Shown here: one piece after another, positions 18,174 through 28,185 of the stretch
Layout of the letters: every line of letters begins with the position of its first letter
Numbering within the stretch: the first letter of the stretch is position 1
Source: Lentzea nigeriaca
GTDB lineage: Bacteria; Actinomycetota; Actinomycetes; Mycobacteriales; Pseudonocardiaceae
Assembly (NCBI RefSeq): GCF_016907955.1
Contig: NZ_JAFBCX010000005.1
Span: 434,001-498,000 of the forward strand
Length of the DNA stretch: 64,000 nt
Direction of reading: 5' to 3'
Position numbers and translations under genes: made by a program
Notes under the pieces: generated by a model
What the model saw: only the letters and a program-made list of their open reading frames with translations
What the model was told of the DNA's origin: nothing
Databases searched by the model: none

Positions 18174-19316
18174 TCAAGCGCTGCCAACTCCTGCCATCAG
18201 GTCCGCCGCGACCAGGCGCGCGGCGGCGTTCTGCCAGTTGTGGAGGGTGCGCTCGGGCACCTGTGTCACAAACCACTGCAGCGCGCGGCGATCCTCGGCG
18301 TCGAGGTCCTCACGCTTGGTCCGCACCGAATACGGGCGGATTCCCTTGACGTAGTAGAAGTACAGGGCGTTGTAGTAACGCCATTCGTCGCTCGTGCCGA
18401 AATCGCCGTCGGCCGGTTTGAGCCGTTGAATGCTCGTGAGCAGGAGGCTTTTCAACTGCGCCGCCCGATCGAGCGGCGGCGCCTCCTCGGTGAGGGCGAT
18501 CAACGGGCTCGCGACGAGCTTTCCGAGATCTCCGTAGTGGCTCAGCGCCTTGCGGGTGAGTCGCGCGAACTCGGCCGGGTCGTCGGTGACCAACGGCAGG
18601 CGCTTGGGCAACGACTCGGCGGCCTCGCGGAGCTCGGCGCGTTCGGCGGCCACAGCGGGCACGGCGAGCCGGTCGACCGCGGCCGCGAGCGGGTTCGCGA
18701 GCACCTGGACGGCGATCGCCGCCGCCACCGTCGTGTACACGAGCAGCTGCGGACCGCCGAACAGCACGACCTGCGACCCGAACAGCACTGCCGTGAACCC
18801 GGCGATCACCAGCGACCGGACCATGTCCGCGCGGATCGCCTCGCCCTCCTCGACCGCGTCGGTGACCGCGACCAGGATTCCGAACACCACCACGTCGAAG
18901 CCGAGCGACGGCAACGTGATCGCGTCGGGCAGCAGCCCCAGCAGGAACGCGCCGGCCGACAGGCCGAACATCACTCCGACGAGTGAAAAGTAAGTGCGTT
19001 TCCCTATGGCCAGGGCAGTCGCCACGGCAAGCGGCAGCAGCACGATCCACGGCAGCCAGAGCGACACGGCCAGGAACGGCACCACCGCGAAGATCCACCA
19101 CCGGATCAGCGCCGGACGGCTCAACAGCAGGATTGCACCCGTCCAGGCCAGTGCCGGTAGGCCGACCAGCACGGGATGTGGCACGACGATCACCGCCGCA
19201 TAGCTGATCAGCCCTGCACCCGCCCACCACAACAGCGGCTTGCGGGGATCGCGGGCGAGCAGGTACAGCCCCAGCCACCAGGCGAGACCGGAGACCAGCA
19301 GCGATAGGCCGAACAC
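18174..19316 (-). CDS. polytopic membrane protein with a cytoplasmic C-terminal domain
   Basis: 380 aa. Seven or eight hydrophobic helices (residues 1-215) are followed by a soluble region (about 216-380) with amphipathic helices and YYNALYFYYVKGIRPYSVRT. The soluble part has no kinase or GGDEF motif that I can see. Its function is unknown. The gene is separated by 38 bp from the small membrane gene downstream. Confidence 0.7.
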   Translation of the reverse strand: MFGLSLLVSGLAWWLGLYLLARDPRKPLLWWAGAGLISYAAVIVVPHPVLVGLPALAWTGAILLLSRPALIRWWIFAVVPFLAVSLWLPWIVLLPLAVATALAIGKRTYFSLVGVMFGLSAGAFLLGLLPDAITLPSLGFDVVVFGILVAVTDAVEEGEAIRADMVRSLVIAGFTAVLFGSQVVLFGGPQLLVYTTVAAAIAVQVLANPLAAAVDRLAVPAVAAERAELREAAESLPKRLPLVTDDPAEFARLTRKALSHYGDLGKLVASPLIALTEEAPPLDRAAQLKSLLLTSIQRLKPADGDFGTSDEWRYYNALYFYYVKGIRPYSVRTKREDLDAEDRRALQWFVTQVPERTLHNWQNAAARLVAADLMAGVGSA

Positions 19317-19352
19317 GGGTCAAAGCTAGCCCCACCTGCAAAACTAATCTTC

Positions 19353-19856
19353 ATGCCGGTAGAGCTGACGCTCCACAAAGCGGCCGAGGAGTTGCACCGA
19401 GGCGACCTCGCCAGCGTGCTTCGCGCACGTCAGCGGGTCGCCGGACTCGTCGGCACCTACCCGCACCGGCTCGATCTGCGCGAACGCCTCGCCGAGGTCT
19501 ACCGCATCCTCGGCGAGCCGGCCCAGGCCGGTCGCTGGACCTACCTCTCCGAGGTGCGCGATCCGGACGAAACCCTGGCGTTCGAACGCGCCTACCGTCG
19601 CGCCGCGGCCCGGCTGGTCGCGCTGTCGTGGCAGGGCCGCGTCGACGAGGCACCGACCGAGACCGCCCGCACCCGGCTGGCGTCGCTGTACCTGGAAGCA
19701 CGGCTCGAGCTGCAGCACCAGCTGGACGCCACTCCGGACGAGGAAACCTCGTGGGGCGCCTGCCTGGTCGTGATGGTCGGCGGCACGTTCATCCTCTTGT
19801 GTTTCCTGCTCGGCATGGTGACTCTCGCGCAGTTCCTGTGGAAGCTGGTCACATGA
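19353..19856 (+). CDS. DUF6584-like protein with a C-terminal membrane anchor
   Basis: 167 aa. The helical repeat-like start (RARQRVAGLVGTYPHRLDLR, then LAEVYRILGEPAQAGRWTYL) recalls the DUF6584 family found in many actinobacteria. One transmembrane helix (about 137-158) anchors it near the C-terminus, inside-facing. It overlaps the dehydratase start (ATGA), so the two are co-translated. Confidence 0.7.
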   Translation: MPVELTLHKAAEELHRGDLASVLRARQRVAGLVGTYPHRLDLRERLAEVYRILGEPAQAGRWTYLSEVRDPDETLAFERAYRRAAARLVALSWQGRVDEAPTETARTRLASLYLEARLELQHQLDATPDEETSWGACLVVMVGGTFILLCFLLGMVTLAQFLWKLVT

Positions 19857-20704
19857 GAACGCTGTCGCAGTACGTCCGCCGCACCCCGGTCATGCGCGTG
19901 TCCGTCGACGGGCGACCGCTCGTGTTCAAACTGGAGCACCTCCAGCTCACCGGCTCGTTCAAGATCCGTGGCGCGGTCAACAAGCTGCTGTCGCTGAAGG
20001 CCTCCGAGGTCGTGACCGCGTCCGGCGGCAACCACGGCATCGCCGTCGCCCAGGCCGCCCAGCTTCTCGGCGCACACGCCACGGTCTTCGTCCCGACGAC
20101 TGCCCCCGAGACCAAGACCAGGCGCATCGAAGCGCTGGGCGCCAAGCTGATCCGGCACGGCAACACCTACGCCGAGGCCGCAGCGGCCGCCCGCGACTTC
20201 GGCCCGGCCTACATCGAGGCGTACAACGACCCCGAGGTGATCGAGGGCCAGTCGACCGTCACGCGGGAGATCGTCGAGGACGTGCCCGAAGTGGACACCA
20301 TCGCCGTCGCGGTCGGTGGCGGCGGGCTGATCGCGGGTGCGGCGCTGGCTGCCGGTGGGCGGCGCATCATCGCGGTCGAACCGGAGAACTGCTGCGCGAT
20401 GCACAACGCGCTGGCCGCCGGCGAGCCGGTCGATTCGGCCGTGAACTCCATCGCCGCGGACGCGCTCGGTGCCACCCGCGCGGGCTCGCTGTCGCTGGAA
20501 ATCCTGGAACGGCACGGGGTTTCGTCGGTGCTGGTGTCCGATGAGGAGATTCTCGCGGCGCGCGACCGGCTGTGGGCCGAGTTCCGCCTCGCGGTGGAAC
20601 CGGCGGGCGCTGCGGCGTTCGCGGCGTTCCTCAAGGGCGACGTGCCGGGCGCACTGCCGTGCGTGATCCTGTGCGGCGCGAACAGCGAATGGATTCCGCG
20701 CTGA
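19853..20704 (+). CDS. PLP-dependent threonine/serine dehydratase
   Basis: 283 aa of the tryptophan-synthase-beta fold. The Schiff-base Lys37 lies in GSFKIRGA, the phosphate loop is AVGGGGLIAG, and ASGGNHGIAVAQ binds substrate. It would deaminate Thr or Ser to the keto acid. It has no ACT regulatory domain, so it is the short catabolic or general type, and the substrate is uncertain. It follows the DUF6584-like gene with a 4-bp overlap. Confidence 0.9.
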   Translation: MRTLSQYVRRTPVMRVSVDGRPLVFKLEHLQLTGSFKIRGAVNKLLSLKASEVVTASGGNHGIAVAQAAQLLGAHATVFVPTTAPETKTRRIEALGAKLIRHGNTYAEAAAAARDFGPAYIEAYNDPEVIEGQSTVTREIVEDVPEVDTIAVAVGGGGLIAGAALAAGGRRIIAVEPENCCAMHNALAAGEPVDSAVNSIAADALGATRAGSLSLEILERHGVSSVLVSDEEILAARDRLWAEFRLAVEPAGAAAFAAFLKGDVPGALPCVILCGANSEWIPR

Positions 20705-20773
20705 AGATCCCCGCAGAACGGCACGCATCCATCCTCGGCGGGTCCGTCGAGTGTCCTTTGTGGAGGCCTGCGA

Positions 20774-21856
20774 CTAGCGGGTGGCGTCGATCGTGGCGCT
20801 CGCCAGAACCAGGTCGCCGGCTGCGTCGGGACGGTAGATCGCCACGGCCTGTCCCGGCGCCACTCCCTTGAGCGGCTCCCGCAACTGAACCTGCAGCACA
20901 CCGTCCACCAGCTCGGCGACCGCCGGAGCCGTGCCGCCGTGCGCACGCACCTGCGCCACGCACTCGACCGGTCCGTCCAGCTCCACGTGCACGACGGGGG
21001 TCGAGGCCGAGATCCCGGTGACCGCGAGCTTCTCGGCCGAGCCGACGCGGACGTTGCCGGACACCGGCTCCAGCGCCAGCACGTACCGAGGCCTTCCGTC
21101 GGGTGCCGGAGCGTCGATCCCGAGCCCCTTGCGCTGCCCCACGGTGAACTCGTGCACGCCCGCGTGGCGGCCGAGCACCGCGCCGGTCTCGTCGTCGATC
21201 AGCAGGCCGGGCTTGGTCTCCATCCGCCCGGCGAGGAACTTCTGCGTGTCGCCGTCCGGGATGAAGCAGATGTCGTGGCTGTCCGGCTTCTTGGCGACGG
21301 ACAGGCCACGGGACGCGGCCTCGATCCGGACGTCGTCCTTCGTCGTGTCGCCCAGCGGGAACATGGCATGGGCGAGCTGGTCCGCCGTCAGCGACGCGAG
21401 CACGTAGGACTGGTCCTTGCCGAGGTCGGCCGACCGGCGCAGCTCCGGCCGGCCGTCGACCAGTTCGAGGCGCGCGTAGTGGCCCGTGCAGACGGCGTCG
21501 AAGCCGAGCGCGATCGCCTTGTCCAGCAACGCCTCGAACTTGATCCGCTCGTTGCAGCGCAGGCACGGGTTCGGCGTGCGGCCCGCCGCGTACTCCGCGA
21601 CGAAGTCCTCCACGACCTCCTCGGTGAAGCGCTCGGCGAAGTCCCAGACGTAGAACGGGATGCCCATCAGGTCGGCCGCACGGCGGGCGTCGTGGGCGTC
21701 CTCGATCGTGCAGCAGCCGCGGGCGCCCGTGCGCAGCGTGCCGGGCTTGGCCGACAACGCGAGATGCACGCCCGTCACGTCGTGTCCCGCTTCGACGGCG
21801 CGTGCCGCCGCCACCGCGGAGTCGACACCACCGCTCATCGCCGCGAGGACCTTCAC
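20774..21856 (-). CDS. mnmA: tRNA-specific 2-thiouridylase
   Basis: 360 aa. MnmA thiolates U34 of Glu, Gln and Lys tRNAs, using sulfur from a cysteine desulfurase. The PP-loop is SGGVDSA (residues 8-14), the nucleophile Cys lies in NPCLRCN and the second catalytic Cys in HDICFI. A C-terminal beta-barrel completes the fold. The start overlaps the desulfurase stop by 4 bp, so sulfur donor and acceptor are made together. Confidence 0.97.
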   Translation of the reverse strand: MKVLAAMSGGVDSAVAAARAVEAGHDVTGVHLALSAKPGTLRTGARGCCTIEDAHDARRAADLMGIPFYVWDFAERFTEEVVEDFVAEYAAGRTPNPCLRCNERIKFEALLDKAIALGFDAVCTGHYARLELVDGRPELRRSADLGKDQSYVLASLTADQLAHAMFPLGDTTKDDVRIEAASRGLSVAKKPDSHDICFIPDGDTQKFLAGRMETKPGLLIDDETGAVLGRHAGVHEFTVGQRKGLGIDAPAPDGRPRYVLALEPVSGNVRVGSAEKLAVTGISASTPVVHVELDGPVECVAQVRAHGGTAPAVAELVDGVLQVQLREPLKGVAPGQAVAIYRPDAAGDLVLASATIDATR

Positions 21857-23022
21857 TGCTTGACCACCTTCCGGTTCCGCCTCATGCCTGCCAGACCTGC
21901 CGTGCGCGCGCGTTCGACCACCGGGCCGATCACCGCCGCGAGTTTGTCAACGTCGGCGCGGGTCGACGTATGCCCCAGCGAGAACCGGAGGGAGCCGCGC
22001 GCCAAAGCCGGTTCCACGCCCATCGCCAGCAGCACGTGTGAAGGCTGTGCGACGCCGGCCGTGCACGCGGAGCCCGTCGAGCACTCGACACCGCGGGCGT
22101 CGAGGAGCATCAGCAGGCTGTCGCCCTCGCAGCCGGGGAACGTCAGGTGCGCGTTGCCGGGCAGGCGGTCGACCGGGTCGCCGTTGACGATCACGTCCGG
22201 CACCACCGCGCGCACCGACGCGATCAGTTCCTCGCGCAGCGCCACGAGTTCACGTGCGCGCTGCTCCTGCTCGTCGACCGCGATCCGCACGGCCCGCGCG
22301 AGGCCGACGATCGACGGCACGTCCAGCGTGCCGGACCGCACGTCCCGCTCCTGGCCTCCGCCGTGCAGCAACGGCGCGCACTTCACGTCGCGCGCCAGCA
22401 GCAGCACGCCCACGCCGTACGGGCCGCCGACCTTGTGGCCGGTCATGGTCAACGCGGACGCCCCGGACGCGGCGAAGTCGACCGGCACCGAGCCCACGGC
22501 CTGCACCGCGTCCGTGTGGAACGGCACACCGCGTTCGGCGCACACACGAGCGATGTCGTGCACCGGGTTGATGGTGCCGACCTCGTTGTTCGCCCACATC
22601 GTCGTGACGAGAGCCACGTCGTCGTCGAGCGCCTCGGCGACCGCCTCCGCCGACACCCGCCCGAACCGGTCGGTCGGCAGCCAGGTGACCTCGGCTCCCT
22701 GCCGCTCCAGCCACTCGACGGCGTCGAGCACCGCGTGGTGCTCCACTGCGGAAGCCAGCACGCGGGGCCGCTCACGCGCCCAGTAGATGCCCTTGACCGC
22801 GAGGTTGTCGCTCTCCGTGCCGCCACCGGTGAAGAGCACCTCGGACGGCCGGGCGCCGAGGGCGTCGGCGATGGCCTCGCGGGCCTCCTCGATCGCACGC
22901 CGCGCCCGCCTGCCTGAGGTGTGCAGCGACGAGGCGTTGCCCGTGGTGGACAACGCCTCGGTCATCGCCGCGACCGCCTCGGGGTGCATCGGGGTCGTGG
23001 CAGCGTGGTCGAGATAAGCCAT
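21853..23022 (-). CDS. cysteine desulfurase (IscS/NifS type)
   Basis: 389 aa PLP enzyme that removes sulfur from cysteine for tRNA thiolation and probably other sulfur needs. N-terminal [12 protein letters not shown], the PLP Lys in MTGHKVGGP and the catalytic Cys in STGSACTAG are visible. It lies directly before mnmA (ATGA) as in M. tuberculosis Rv3025c-Rv3024c. Its ATG shares one base with the MFS stop. Confidence 0.96.
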   Translation of the reverse strand: MAYLDHAATTPMHPEAVAAMTEALSTTGNASSLHTSGRRARRAIEEAREAIADALGARPSEVLFTGGGTESDNLAVKGIYWARERPRVLASAVEHHAVLDAVEWLERQGAEVTWLPTDRFGRVSAEAVAEALDDDVALVTTMWANNEVGTINPVHDIARVCAERGVPFHTDAVQAVGSVPVDFAASGASALTMTGHKVGGPYGVGVLLLARDVKCAPLLHGGGQERDVRSGTLDVPSIVGLARAVRIAVDEQEQRARELVALREELIASVRAVVPDVIVNGDPVDRLPGNAHLTFPGCEGDSLLMLLDARGVECSTGSACTAGVAQPSHVLLAMGVEPALARGSLRFSLGHTSTRADVDKLAAVIGPVVERARTAGLAGMRRNRKVVKQ

Positions 23023-24365
23023 CAGGCCTCAAGGGTAGCCCGCATGCGGGGCCCGGTCAGAATCGCTCCCACCACCGCCAACACCGCCATCGACAGGTTC
23101 AGCACGACGACGCCCGCGGTCGGAGCGGTGGCCACCACCAGCACACCCCCGATGCCGATCATGGTCGCCGAGCCGAGCATGTCCGAGATCTGCAGTGCCG
23201 CCGAGTTGAACCCGCGGTCCTCCTCGGGTGACGCGGCCATCATCAGCACGCCGACGCTGGACGTCGCGAGGCCCATGCCCGCTCCCGCGAAGCCCCACAG
23301 CACCAGCGTCAGCCAGGCAGGACCCCACGAGGGTGCGATGAGCGTCACGGCCGCCATGCCGGTCGCGGTGAACAGGAAGCCGACCCGCACCAGCGTGTAG
23401 CGCTCGATCTCCGGGTGCCGCGAAGCCCACATCGACGCACTGGCCCAGCCGAGCGCGCTCAACGTGAGTGGAAGGCCCGCTTCCAGCGGTGAGTAGCCGT
23501 GCACGACGGTCAGCGTCAGCGGGATGAAGCTCTCGACCGCGAAGAACGTGCCGGCCAGCAGACCGCGCGCGAGGATCGTGACGGGCAGGCCGCGCCGGGC
23601 CAGCAACGTGCCCTTGGGCAGGAGGATGCGCAGCGCGGGCGCCAGCAGCACCACCGCCACCGCGAGCAGCCACCACGTGCGGTGTTGCAGCGCCCAGCTC
23701 AGGCTCGCCACCCCGACGCCCACCGCCACGGCGGCCAGCGGCAGGTACTTGCGCTGCGGCGGAACGGCGTCGTGCGGAGGCAGGCCCCTGAGCACGGGCA
23801 CGAGCAGCACGATGCCGATCAGCACCAGCGGGATGATCCCGAGGAACACCAGCCGCCAGGTCAGGTGCTCGGTCGCCCAGCCCGCGACCGCCGGTCCCAC
23901 CAGCGACGGCACCACCCACGCCGCGGACAGCGCACCGAACACCGCGGGCCGGTCGCTCTCGGGGTAGGCGATCGCGATCAGCACGTAGATCGCGACGATC
24001 AGGAAGCCCACGCCGAAGCCCTGCAGCACGCGGCCGACGAGCAGCACGCTCATGATCTCGGCCACGCCCGCAACGATCAGTCCGGCGAGGAAGAGGACGA
24101 CACCGATCAGCACCGAGAGCTTCGGTCCCCGCCGGTCGGACAGCCGTCCGGAGAAGACGGTCGCGATGACGCTCGCCGCGAGGTTCGCGAGGAACGGCCA
24201 CGCGTAGAGCGCCTCACCCTTCAGCTCGCGGACCATCGTGGGCATCGCGGTGCCGACACCCATCACCTCGAAGGCGACGAGGGTGACCAGCAGGAGGATG
24301 CCCGTCGTGGGCCAGCGGCGTTCAGGCGACCAGAGGCGAGATCGGGCGGACGCGGTGAGAGTCAC
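23022..24365 (-). CDS. MFS exporter
   Basis: 447 aa with 12-14 hydrophobic helices; the loop [16 protein letters not shown] between helices 2 and 3 is the MFS signature and [13 protein letters not shown] marks the drug:proton antiporter type. The substrate is unknown. The GTG at 24365 gives a 44-bp overlap with the acyltransferase gene, and no good Shine-Dalgarno sequence is seen; a shorter start is possible. Confidence 0.88.
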   Translation of the reverse strand: MTLTASARSRLWSPERRWPTTGILLLVTLVAFEVMGVGTAMPTMVRELKGEALYAWPFLANLAASVIATVFSGRLSDRRGPKLSVLIGVVLFLAGLIVAGVAEIMSVLLVGRVLQGFGVGFLIVAIYVLIAIAYPESDRPAVFGALSAAWVVPSLVGPAVAGWATEHLTWRLVFLGIIPLVLIGIVLLVPVLRGLPPHDAVPPQRKYLPLAAVAVGVGVASLSWALQHRTWWLLAVAVVLLAPALRILLPKGTLLARRGLPVTILARGLLAGTFFAVESFIPLTLTVVHGYSPLEAGLPLTLSALGWASASMWASRHPEIERYTLVRVGFLFTATGMAAVTLIAPSWGPAWLTLVLWGFAGAGMGLATSSVGVLMMAASPEEDRGFNSAALQISDMLGSATMIGIGGVLVVATAPTAGVVVLNLSMAVLAVVGAILTGPRMRATLEA

Positions 24366-25194
24366 CCGTTGATGGTGCTATCTCCAGTTCGGTCGAGGTC
24401 AAGCGGTTTGACTGCTCCTCGGCGAGTTTGGCCAGCTCCCTGCGGTTCTCCGCGCGGCCGGGAGCGATCTCGTCGAGCACGTGCACCTCGACGACCAGGC
24501 CTTTCACCCTCAGCACACGCCGGATGGAGTCGATGAGCGTGTCACTGCCCACGAACGCGGGCTGCGTGGTCAGGTGGCCGCCGATCCGGTAGCGCAACAC
24601 GATCGGCCGCACCGGCACACCGGCGTCGAGCGCGGCCTGGAACAACGCGGGCTTGTACCGCCCGGACGCGAGCCCGCACCACGTCGTGCCCTCGGCGTGG
24701 ATGCCGACAGCGCTGCCGCCGCGCAGGCTGGCCGTCAGCTCACCGACCGTCCTCGGCAACTCGCGGAGCTTCTCGCGGTCCAGGTAGACGGTGCCCGCCG
24801 CCGTGATGATCCGGCCCAGGACCGGCCAGCCCTTGATGTCCTTCTTGGCCACGATCCTGATCGGCTGCACCGCGTCGATCGCGAGCTCGTCCAGCCACGA
24901 CACGTGGTTGCTCGCGACGAGCACGCCGCGTTGGGGAACGGCCTGGAACTTCCTGGGGCCGTGGACCTCGAGCCGCACGCCGAACGCCCTCAGCACGGCG
25001 TGGAACCACAGCCGGATCGCGTTCTCCCGCTGCTTGCCGGGCAGGACGAGTGCGACCGCGATCCACACGCCACACAGGATCGCCATGACCGCGGTGAACG
25101 CGCGCCAGGCCTGTCTGACCGGGCCGACGTTGTCCGGTGTGCCGCTGACGCACCCGTCACCACACGGCGACGTGGGCATCCAGGCGTGACTCAT
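24322..25194 (-). CDS. PlsC/OlsA-like acyltransferase
   Basis: 290 aa from ATG 25194 (GGGGGAGA upstream). The HxxxxD acyl-transfer motif is NHVSWLDE (about residue 95), followed by the substrate motif AEGTTWCG. One or two N-terminal membrane segments (AFTAVMAILCGVWIAVALVL). It overlaps the OlsB-like gene stop by 4 bp (ATGA). In mycobacteria Rv3026c occupies this place. Paired with OlsB it could make ornithine lipid. Confidence 0.85.
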   Translation of the reverse strand: MSHAWMPTSPCGDGCVSGTPDNVGPVRQAWRAFTAVMAILCGVWIAVALVLPGKQRENAIRLWFHAVLRAFGVRLEVHGPRKFQAVPQRGVLVASNHVSWLDELAIDAVQPIRIVAKKDIKGWPVLGRIITAAGTVYLDREKLRELPRTVGELTASLRGGSAVGIHAEGTTWCGLASGRYKPALFQAALDAGVPVRPIVLRYRIGGHLTTQPAFVGSDTLIDSIRRVLRVKGLVVEVHVLDEIAPGRAENRRELAKLAEEQSNRLTSTELEIAPSTGDSHRVRPISPLVA

Positions 25195-25964
25195 GCCGTC
25201 TCCCCCAGGAAGAACTTGAGATAGCGCTGATCCACGTGGTCCATGCCGAGCAGGATGAAGAGGTCCGCGACCCCGAAGTCCGCGTCGAGCGCGGGCCGCC
25301 CGCACACCCACGCCCCGAGGCGCAGGTAGCCCTTCAGCAGCGGCGGCAGCACCGTCTTGCCTGGCCGCGTGACCGAGTCGACGTCCCACGGGTTGTGCGG
25401 CGTGACGCGGTACTGCTCGGGCGCGAAGTTCTTGGCGTGCACGGTGTCCCACACGCCGGCAGCGGAACTCCCGCCGTCCTGCAAGGGGATGGACGCACAG
25501 CCGACGAGCCACTTGTGCCCGCTCAGCAACATGTACCGCGCGATGCCCGCCCACACGAGGCTGACGACGGCACCGTTGCGGTGGTCGGGGTGCACGCAGG
25601 AGCGCCCGGTCTCGACGGTGGTGTGCCGGATGTCCTTCAGGTTGCTCAGGTCGAACTCGCCGTCGCTGTAGAGCCGCCCGGCGTCCTTCGCGCGCTCCGG
25701 CGGCAGCATGCGGTAACCGCCGACGATCTCGCCGGTGCGGTCGTCGCGGACCACGAGGTGATCGCAGTGCTCGTCGAACTCGTCGACGTCGTGGCCGGGC
25801 ACGCTGGTGTGCAGCGTCGCCCCCATCTCACCGGCGAACACCTCGTAGCGCAGTCTCTGCGCGGCCACGACCTCGGCGCTGTCGCGGGCGACGAGGAGGG
25901 AGTAGCGGGGAGCGTCCTTGTCCTGCTGGACGGGGGTGCTGACAAGCAGTTCCGGCTGCGTCAT
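25191..25964 (-). CDS. OlsB-like N-acyltransferase (GNAT, hemolysin-like family)
   Basis: 257 aa. The block [20 protein letters not shown] and [23 protein letters not shown] belongs to the OlsB/COG3176 family, which adds a 3-hydroxyacyl chain to ornithine. The next gene encodes the matching O-acyltransferase (OlsA role). Function as lyso-ornithine lipid synthase is an inference from the pair. Rv3027c is the mycobacterial equivalent. Confidence 0.8.
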   Translation of the reverse strand: MTQPELLVSTPVQQDKDAPRYSLLVARDSAEVVAAQRLRYEVFAGEMGATLHTSVPGHDVDEFDEHCDHLVVRDDRTGEIVGGYRMLPPERAKDAGRLYSDGEFDLSNLKDIRHTTVETGRSCVHPDHRNGAVVSLVWAGIARYMLLSGHKWLVGCASIPLQDGGSSAAGVWDTVHAKNFAPEQYRVTPHNPWDVDSVTRPGKTVLPPLLKGYLRLGAWVCGRPALDADFGVADLFILLGMDHVDQRYLKFFLGETA

Positions 25965-26063
25965 GCGAACCAGGGTGAAGCCGGGTTGGCTAATCGCAGC
26001 AGGTCAGAACGATGACGCCTCAGTGGCAGTCGGGTTAACCGACGGTGGTCTGCGCGCCGGTCG

Positions 26064-26160
26064 TCACGTACACCAGCCCTTGCCGGTGACACCGGGCAGC
26101 ACCCACCGCCGGTACTCGTCGACCACGCCGAGGTTGATCAGCGACCCCCTCGGCAAATGG
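26064..26160 (-). pseudogene. remnant of a RibD-C/dihydrofolate-reductase-like gene
   Basis: Minus-strand codons read [20 protein letters not shown] and end in TGA at 26064. This matches the conserved 'LVDEYRL-V-PVVLG' strand of the RibD C-terminal/DHFR family, but nothing upstream in frame completes the domain. It is about 30 codons, left in the 246-bp gap beyond the etfA terminator. The rest of 25965-26210 shows nothing else. Confidence 0.4.
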
Positions 26161-26161
26161 C

Positions 26162-26195
26162 GAACGGCCGCCCCACCGAGGCGGGACGGCCGTTC
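26162..26195 (-). terminator. terminator of the etfBA operon
   Basis: GAACGGCCG at 26162-26170 pairs with CGGCCGTTC at 26187-26195, and the loop can form a further small stem. It lies 15 bp beyond the etfA stop. The hairpin is strong, although only a short T-containing tail follows on the minus strand. Confidence 0.7.
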
Positions 26196-26210
26196 ATTGA
26201 GCGGGAGTGC

Positions 26211-27164
26211 TCAGCCCTTGCGCTTCCTGACCTCTTCCGTCAGCTGCGGCGCGACGTTGAACAGGTCGCCCACCACACCGAAGTCGGCGATCTCGAAGAT
26301 CGGTGCCTCGGGGTCCTTGTTGACCGCGACGATCGTCTTCGAGGTCTGCATGCCCGCGCGGTGCTGGATCGCACCGGAGATGCCCAGCGCCACGTACAGC
26401 TGCGGCGAGACCGTCTTACCGGTCTGGCCGACCTGGAACTGGTGCGGGTAGTAGCCGGAGTCGACCGCGGCGCGCGAGGCACCGACGGCGGCGCCGAGCG
26501 AGTCGGCGAGCTCCTCGACGACGGAGAACTTCTCGGCCGAGCCGACGCCGCGGCCACCGGAGACGACGACCGAGGCCTCGGTGAGCTCCGGGCGGTCGCC
26601 GCCGACGACGGCCTCGCGGGAGGTCACGCGGGCGGCCTTGGCGGCGTCCACGGAGATGGAGACGGACTCGTCGAGCACGGCGTCCGCCGCGGACTCCTCG
26701 GCCTCGACGCCGCCGGGGCGGACGGTGATGACCGGGGTGCCCTTGCTGACCTTCGCCTTGACGACGAACGCGCCACCGAAGATGGACTGCACGCCGGTGC
26801 CGTCGGCCTCGACGTCCACGACGTCGACGAGCCAGCCGGAGTCGATGCGCACGGCGAGACGGCCAGCGACCTCCTTGCCCTCGACGGTCGCGGAGACGAG
26901 CACCGCGGACGCGTTCGGGGCGAGCGCGGCCAGCGCCTCGACCTTCGGGGTCGTGAGGAAGTTGACGGCGTCGTCGGACTCGACGGCGTAGACCTTCGCG
27001 GCGCCGTAGCGGCCGAGCGACTCGCGGATCTTCGCAGCGGTGCCGGGCGCGCCCACGACCACGGCGGCCGGGGTGCCGAGGCGGCGCGCGGCCGTCAGCA
27101 GCTCGTAGCTGACCTTCTTGACCTCGCCGTCGACGTGGTCGACCAGGACCAGGACTTCAGACAT
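26211..27164 (-). CDS. etfA: electron transfer flavoprotein alpha subunit
   Basis: 317 aa from ATG 27164 (GGGAGGGA upstream). The FAD-binding C-terminal half shows [28 protein letters not shown] (FAD pocket) and [12 protein letters not shown]. With EtfB it passes electrons from acyl-CoA dehydrogenases to the quinone pool via ETF-QO. Follows etfB by 22 bp, same operon as mycobacterial fixA-fixB. Confidence 0.97.
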   Translation of the reverse strand: MSEVLVLVDHVDGEVKKVSYELLTAARRLGTPAAVVVGAPGTAAKIRESLGRYGAAKVYAVESDDAVNFLTTPKVEALAALAPNASAVLVSATVEGKEVAGRLAVRIDSGWLVDVVDVEADGTGVQSIFGGAFVVKAKVSKGTPVITVRPGGVEAEESAADAVLDESVSISVDAAKAARVTSREAVVGGDRPELTEASVVVSGGRGVGSAEKFSVVEELADSLGAAVGASRAAVDSGYYPHQFQVGQTGKTVSPQLYVALGISGAIQHRAGMQTSKTIVAVNKDPEAPIFEIADFGVVGDLFNVAPQLTEEVRKRKG

Positions 27165-27186
27165 TTCTCTTCCCTCCCAATCCTTC

Positions 27187-27969
27187 TCAGATGAGCTTCT
27201 GGCCGACGAGGAACTCGGCGATCTTCGCGCCGCCGTCGCCACCGTCCTCGACGCGCTGACCAGCGCTGCGCGGCGGCTTCGGGGCCGCCTCCAGCACCTG
27301 GGTGTACGCGCCGGACAGGCCGACCTCGGACGCGTCGATGCCCAGGTCCGCCACGGTGACCGTGGAGACCGGCTTCTTCTTCGCGGCCATGATGCCCTTG
27401 AAGGACGGGTAACGCGGCTCGTTGATCTTCTCGGTCACGGAGACCACGGCCGGGAGCGACGCCTCGAGGAACGCGACGCCCTCGTCGGTCTCGCGCTCGC
27501 CCTTGATCGTCGTGCCCTCGACGGTGACCTTGCGCAGCTGGGTGACCTGCGGCAGGCCGAGCAGCTCGGCGAGGATGGCCGGGACAGCGCCCGCGCGGCC
27601 GTCGGTCGCCTCGTTGCCCGCGATGACCAGGTCGACGTTCTCGACCGTGCCGATCGCCTTCGCGAGGACCTTCGCCGTGGCCAGCACGTCCGAGCCGTGC
27701 AGCGCCTCGTCGCTCACGTGGATCGCCTTGTCCGCACCCATGGACAGCGCCTTGCGGATGGCGTCGGTGGCGCGGTCGGGACCCATCGCGATCACGGTGA
27801 CCTCACCGCCGTGGGCCTCCTGCAGCTGCAGGGCCTCTTCGACGGCGCGCTCGTTGATCTCGTCGAGCACGGCATCCGCGGATTCGCGGTCAAGGGTGTG
27901 GTCGGCGTCGGTGAGCTTGCGCTCGGACCAGGTGTCAGGCACCTGCTTGACCAGGACAACAATGTTCAT
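27187..27969 (-). CDS. etfB: electron transfer flavoprotein beta subunit
   Basis: 260 aa. N-terminal MNIVVLVKQVPDTWSE, the AMP-binding strand GADKAIHVSD and the VIAGNEATDGRAGAVPAILA segment are EtfB hallmarks, as is the recognition-loop LEASLPAVVSVTEKINEPRYP with the family signature. It is the first gene of the etfBA operon and faces degV across a 216-bp gap. Confidence 0.97.
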   Translation of the reverse strand: MNIVVLVKQVPDTWSERKLTDADHTLDRESADAVLDEINERAVEEALQLQEAHGGEVTVIAMGPDRATDAIRKALSMGADKAIHVSDEALHGSDVLATAKVLAKAIGTVENVDLVIAGNEATDGRAGAVPAILAELLGLPQVTQLRKVTVEGTTIKGERETDEGVAFLEASLPAVVSVTEKINEPRYPSFKGIMAAKKKPVSTVTVADLGIDASEVGLSGAYTQVLEAAPKPPRSAGQRVEDGGDGGAKIAEFLVGQKLI

Positions 27970-28115
27970 AGGTCCTCTTCGACCTCCTGCGGACGGGCGG
28001 CGACGCTTACGCAGAGGACTTTAGGACTGCGCCGCCGGGTGTTCACGACCCTGCCATCACCCGGATGTTACCCGCCAGTAGCACCCGTGCAAACGGAAGC
28101 AAGCACCCCGCTAGC

Positions 28116-28129
28116 GTGACGGTTCTCAC
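28116..28129. promoter_or_regulatory. possible Crp-type half-sites between etfB and degV
   Basis: GTGA-N6-TCAC at 28116-28129 matches the inner core of the Crp/GlxR consensus TGTGA-N6-TCACA; the outer T and A are replaced by C. It lies 147 bp upstream of etfB and 57 bp upstream of degV. It is a weak candidate. Confidence 0.3.
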
Positions 28130-28185
28130 CCGCATGCGCCACCAGGGTGAGACGTAACCCATTCGGAGGAGCTACGCTGCCCTCC

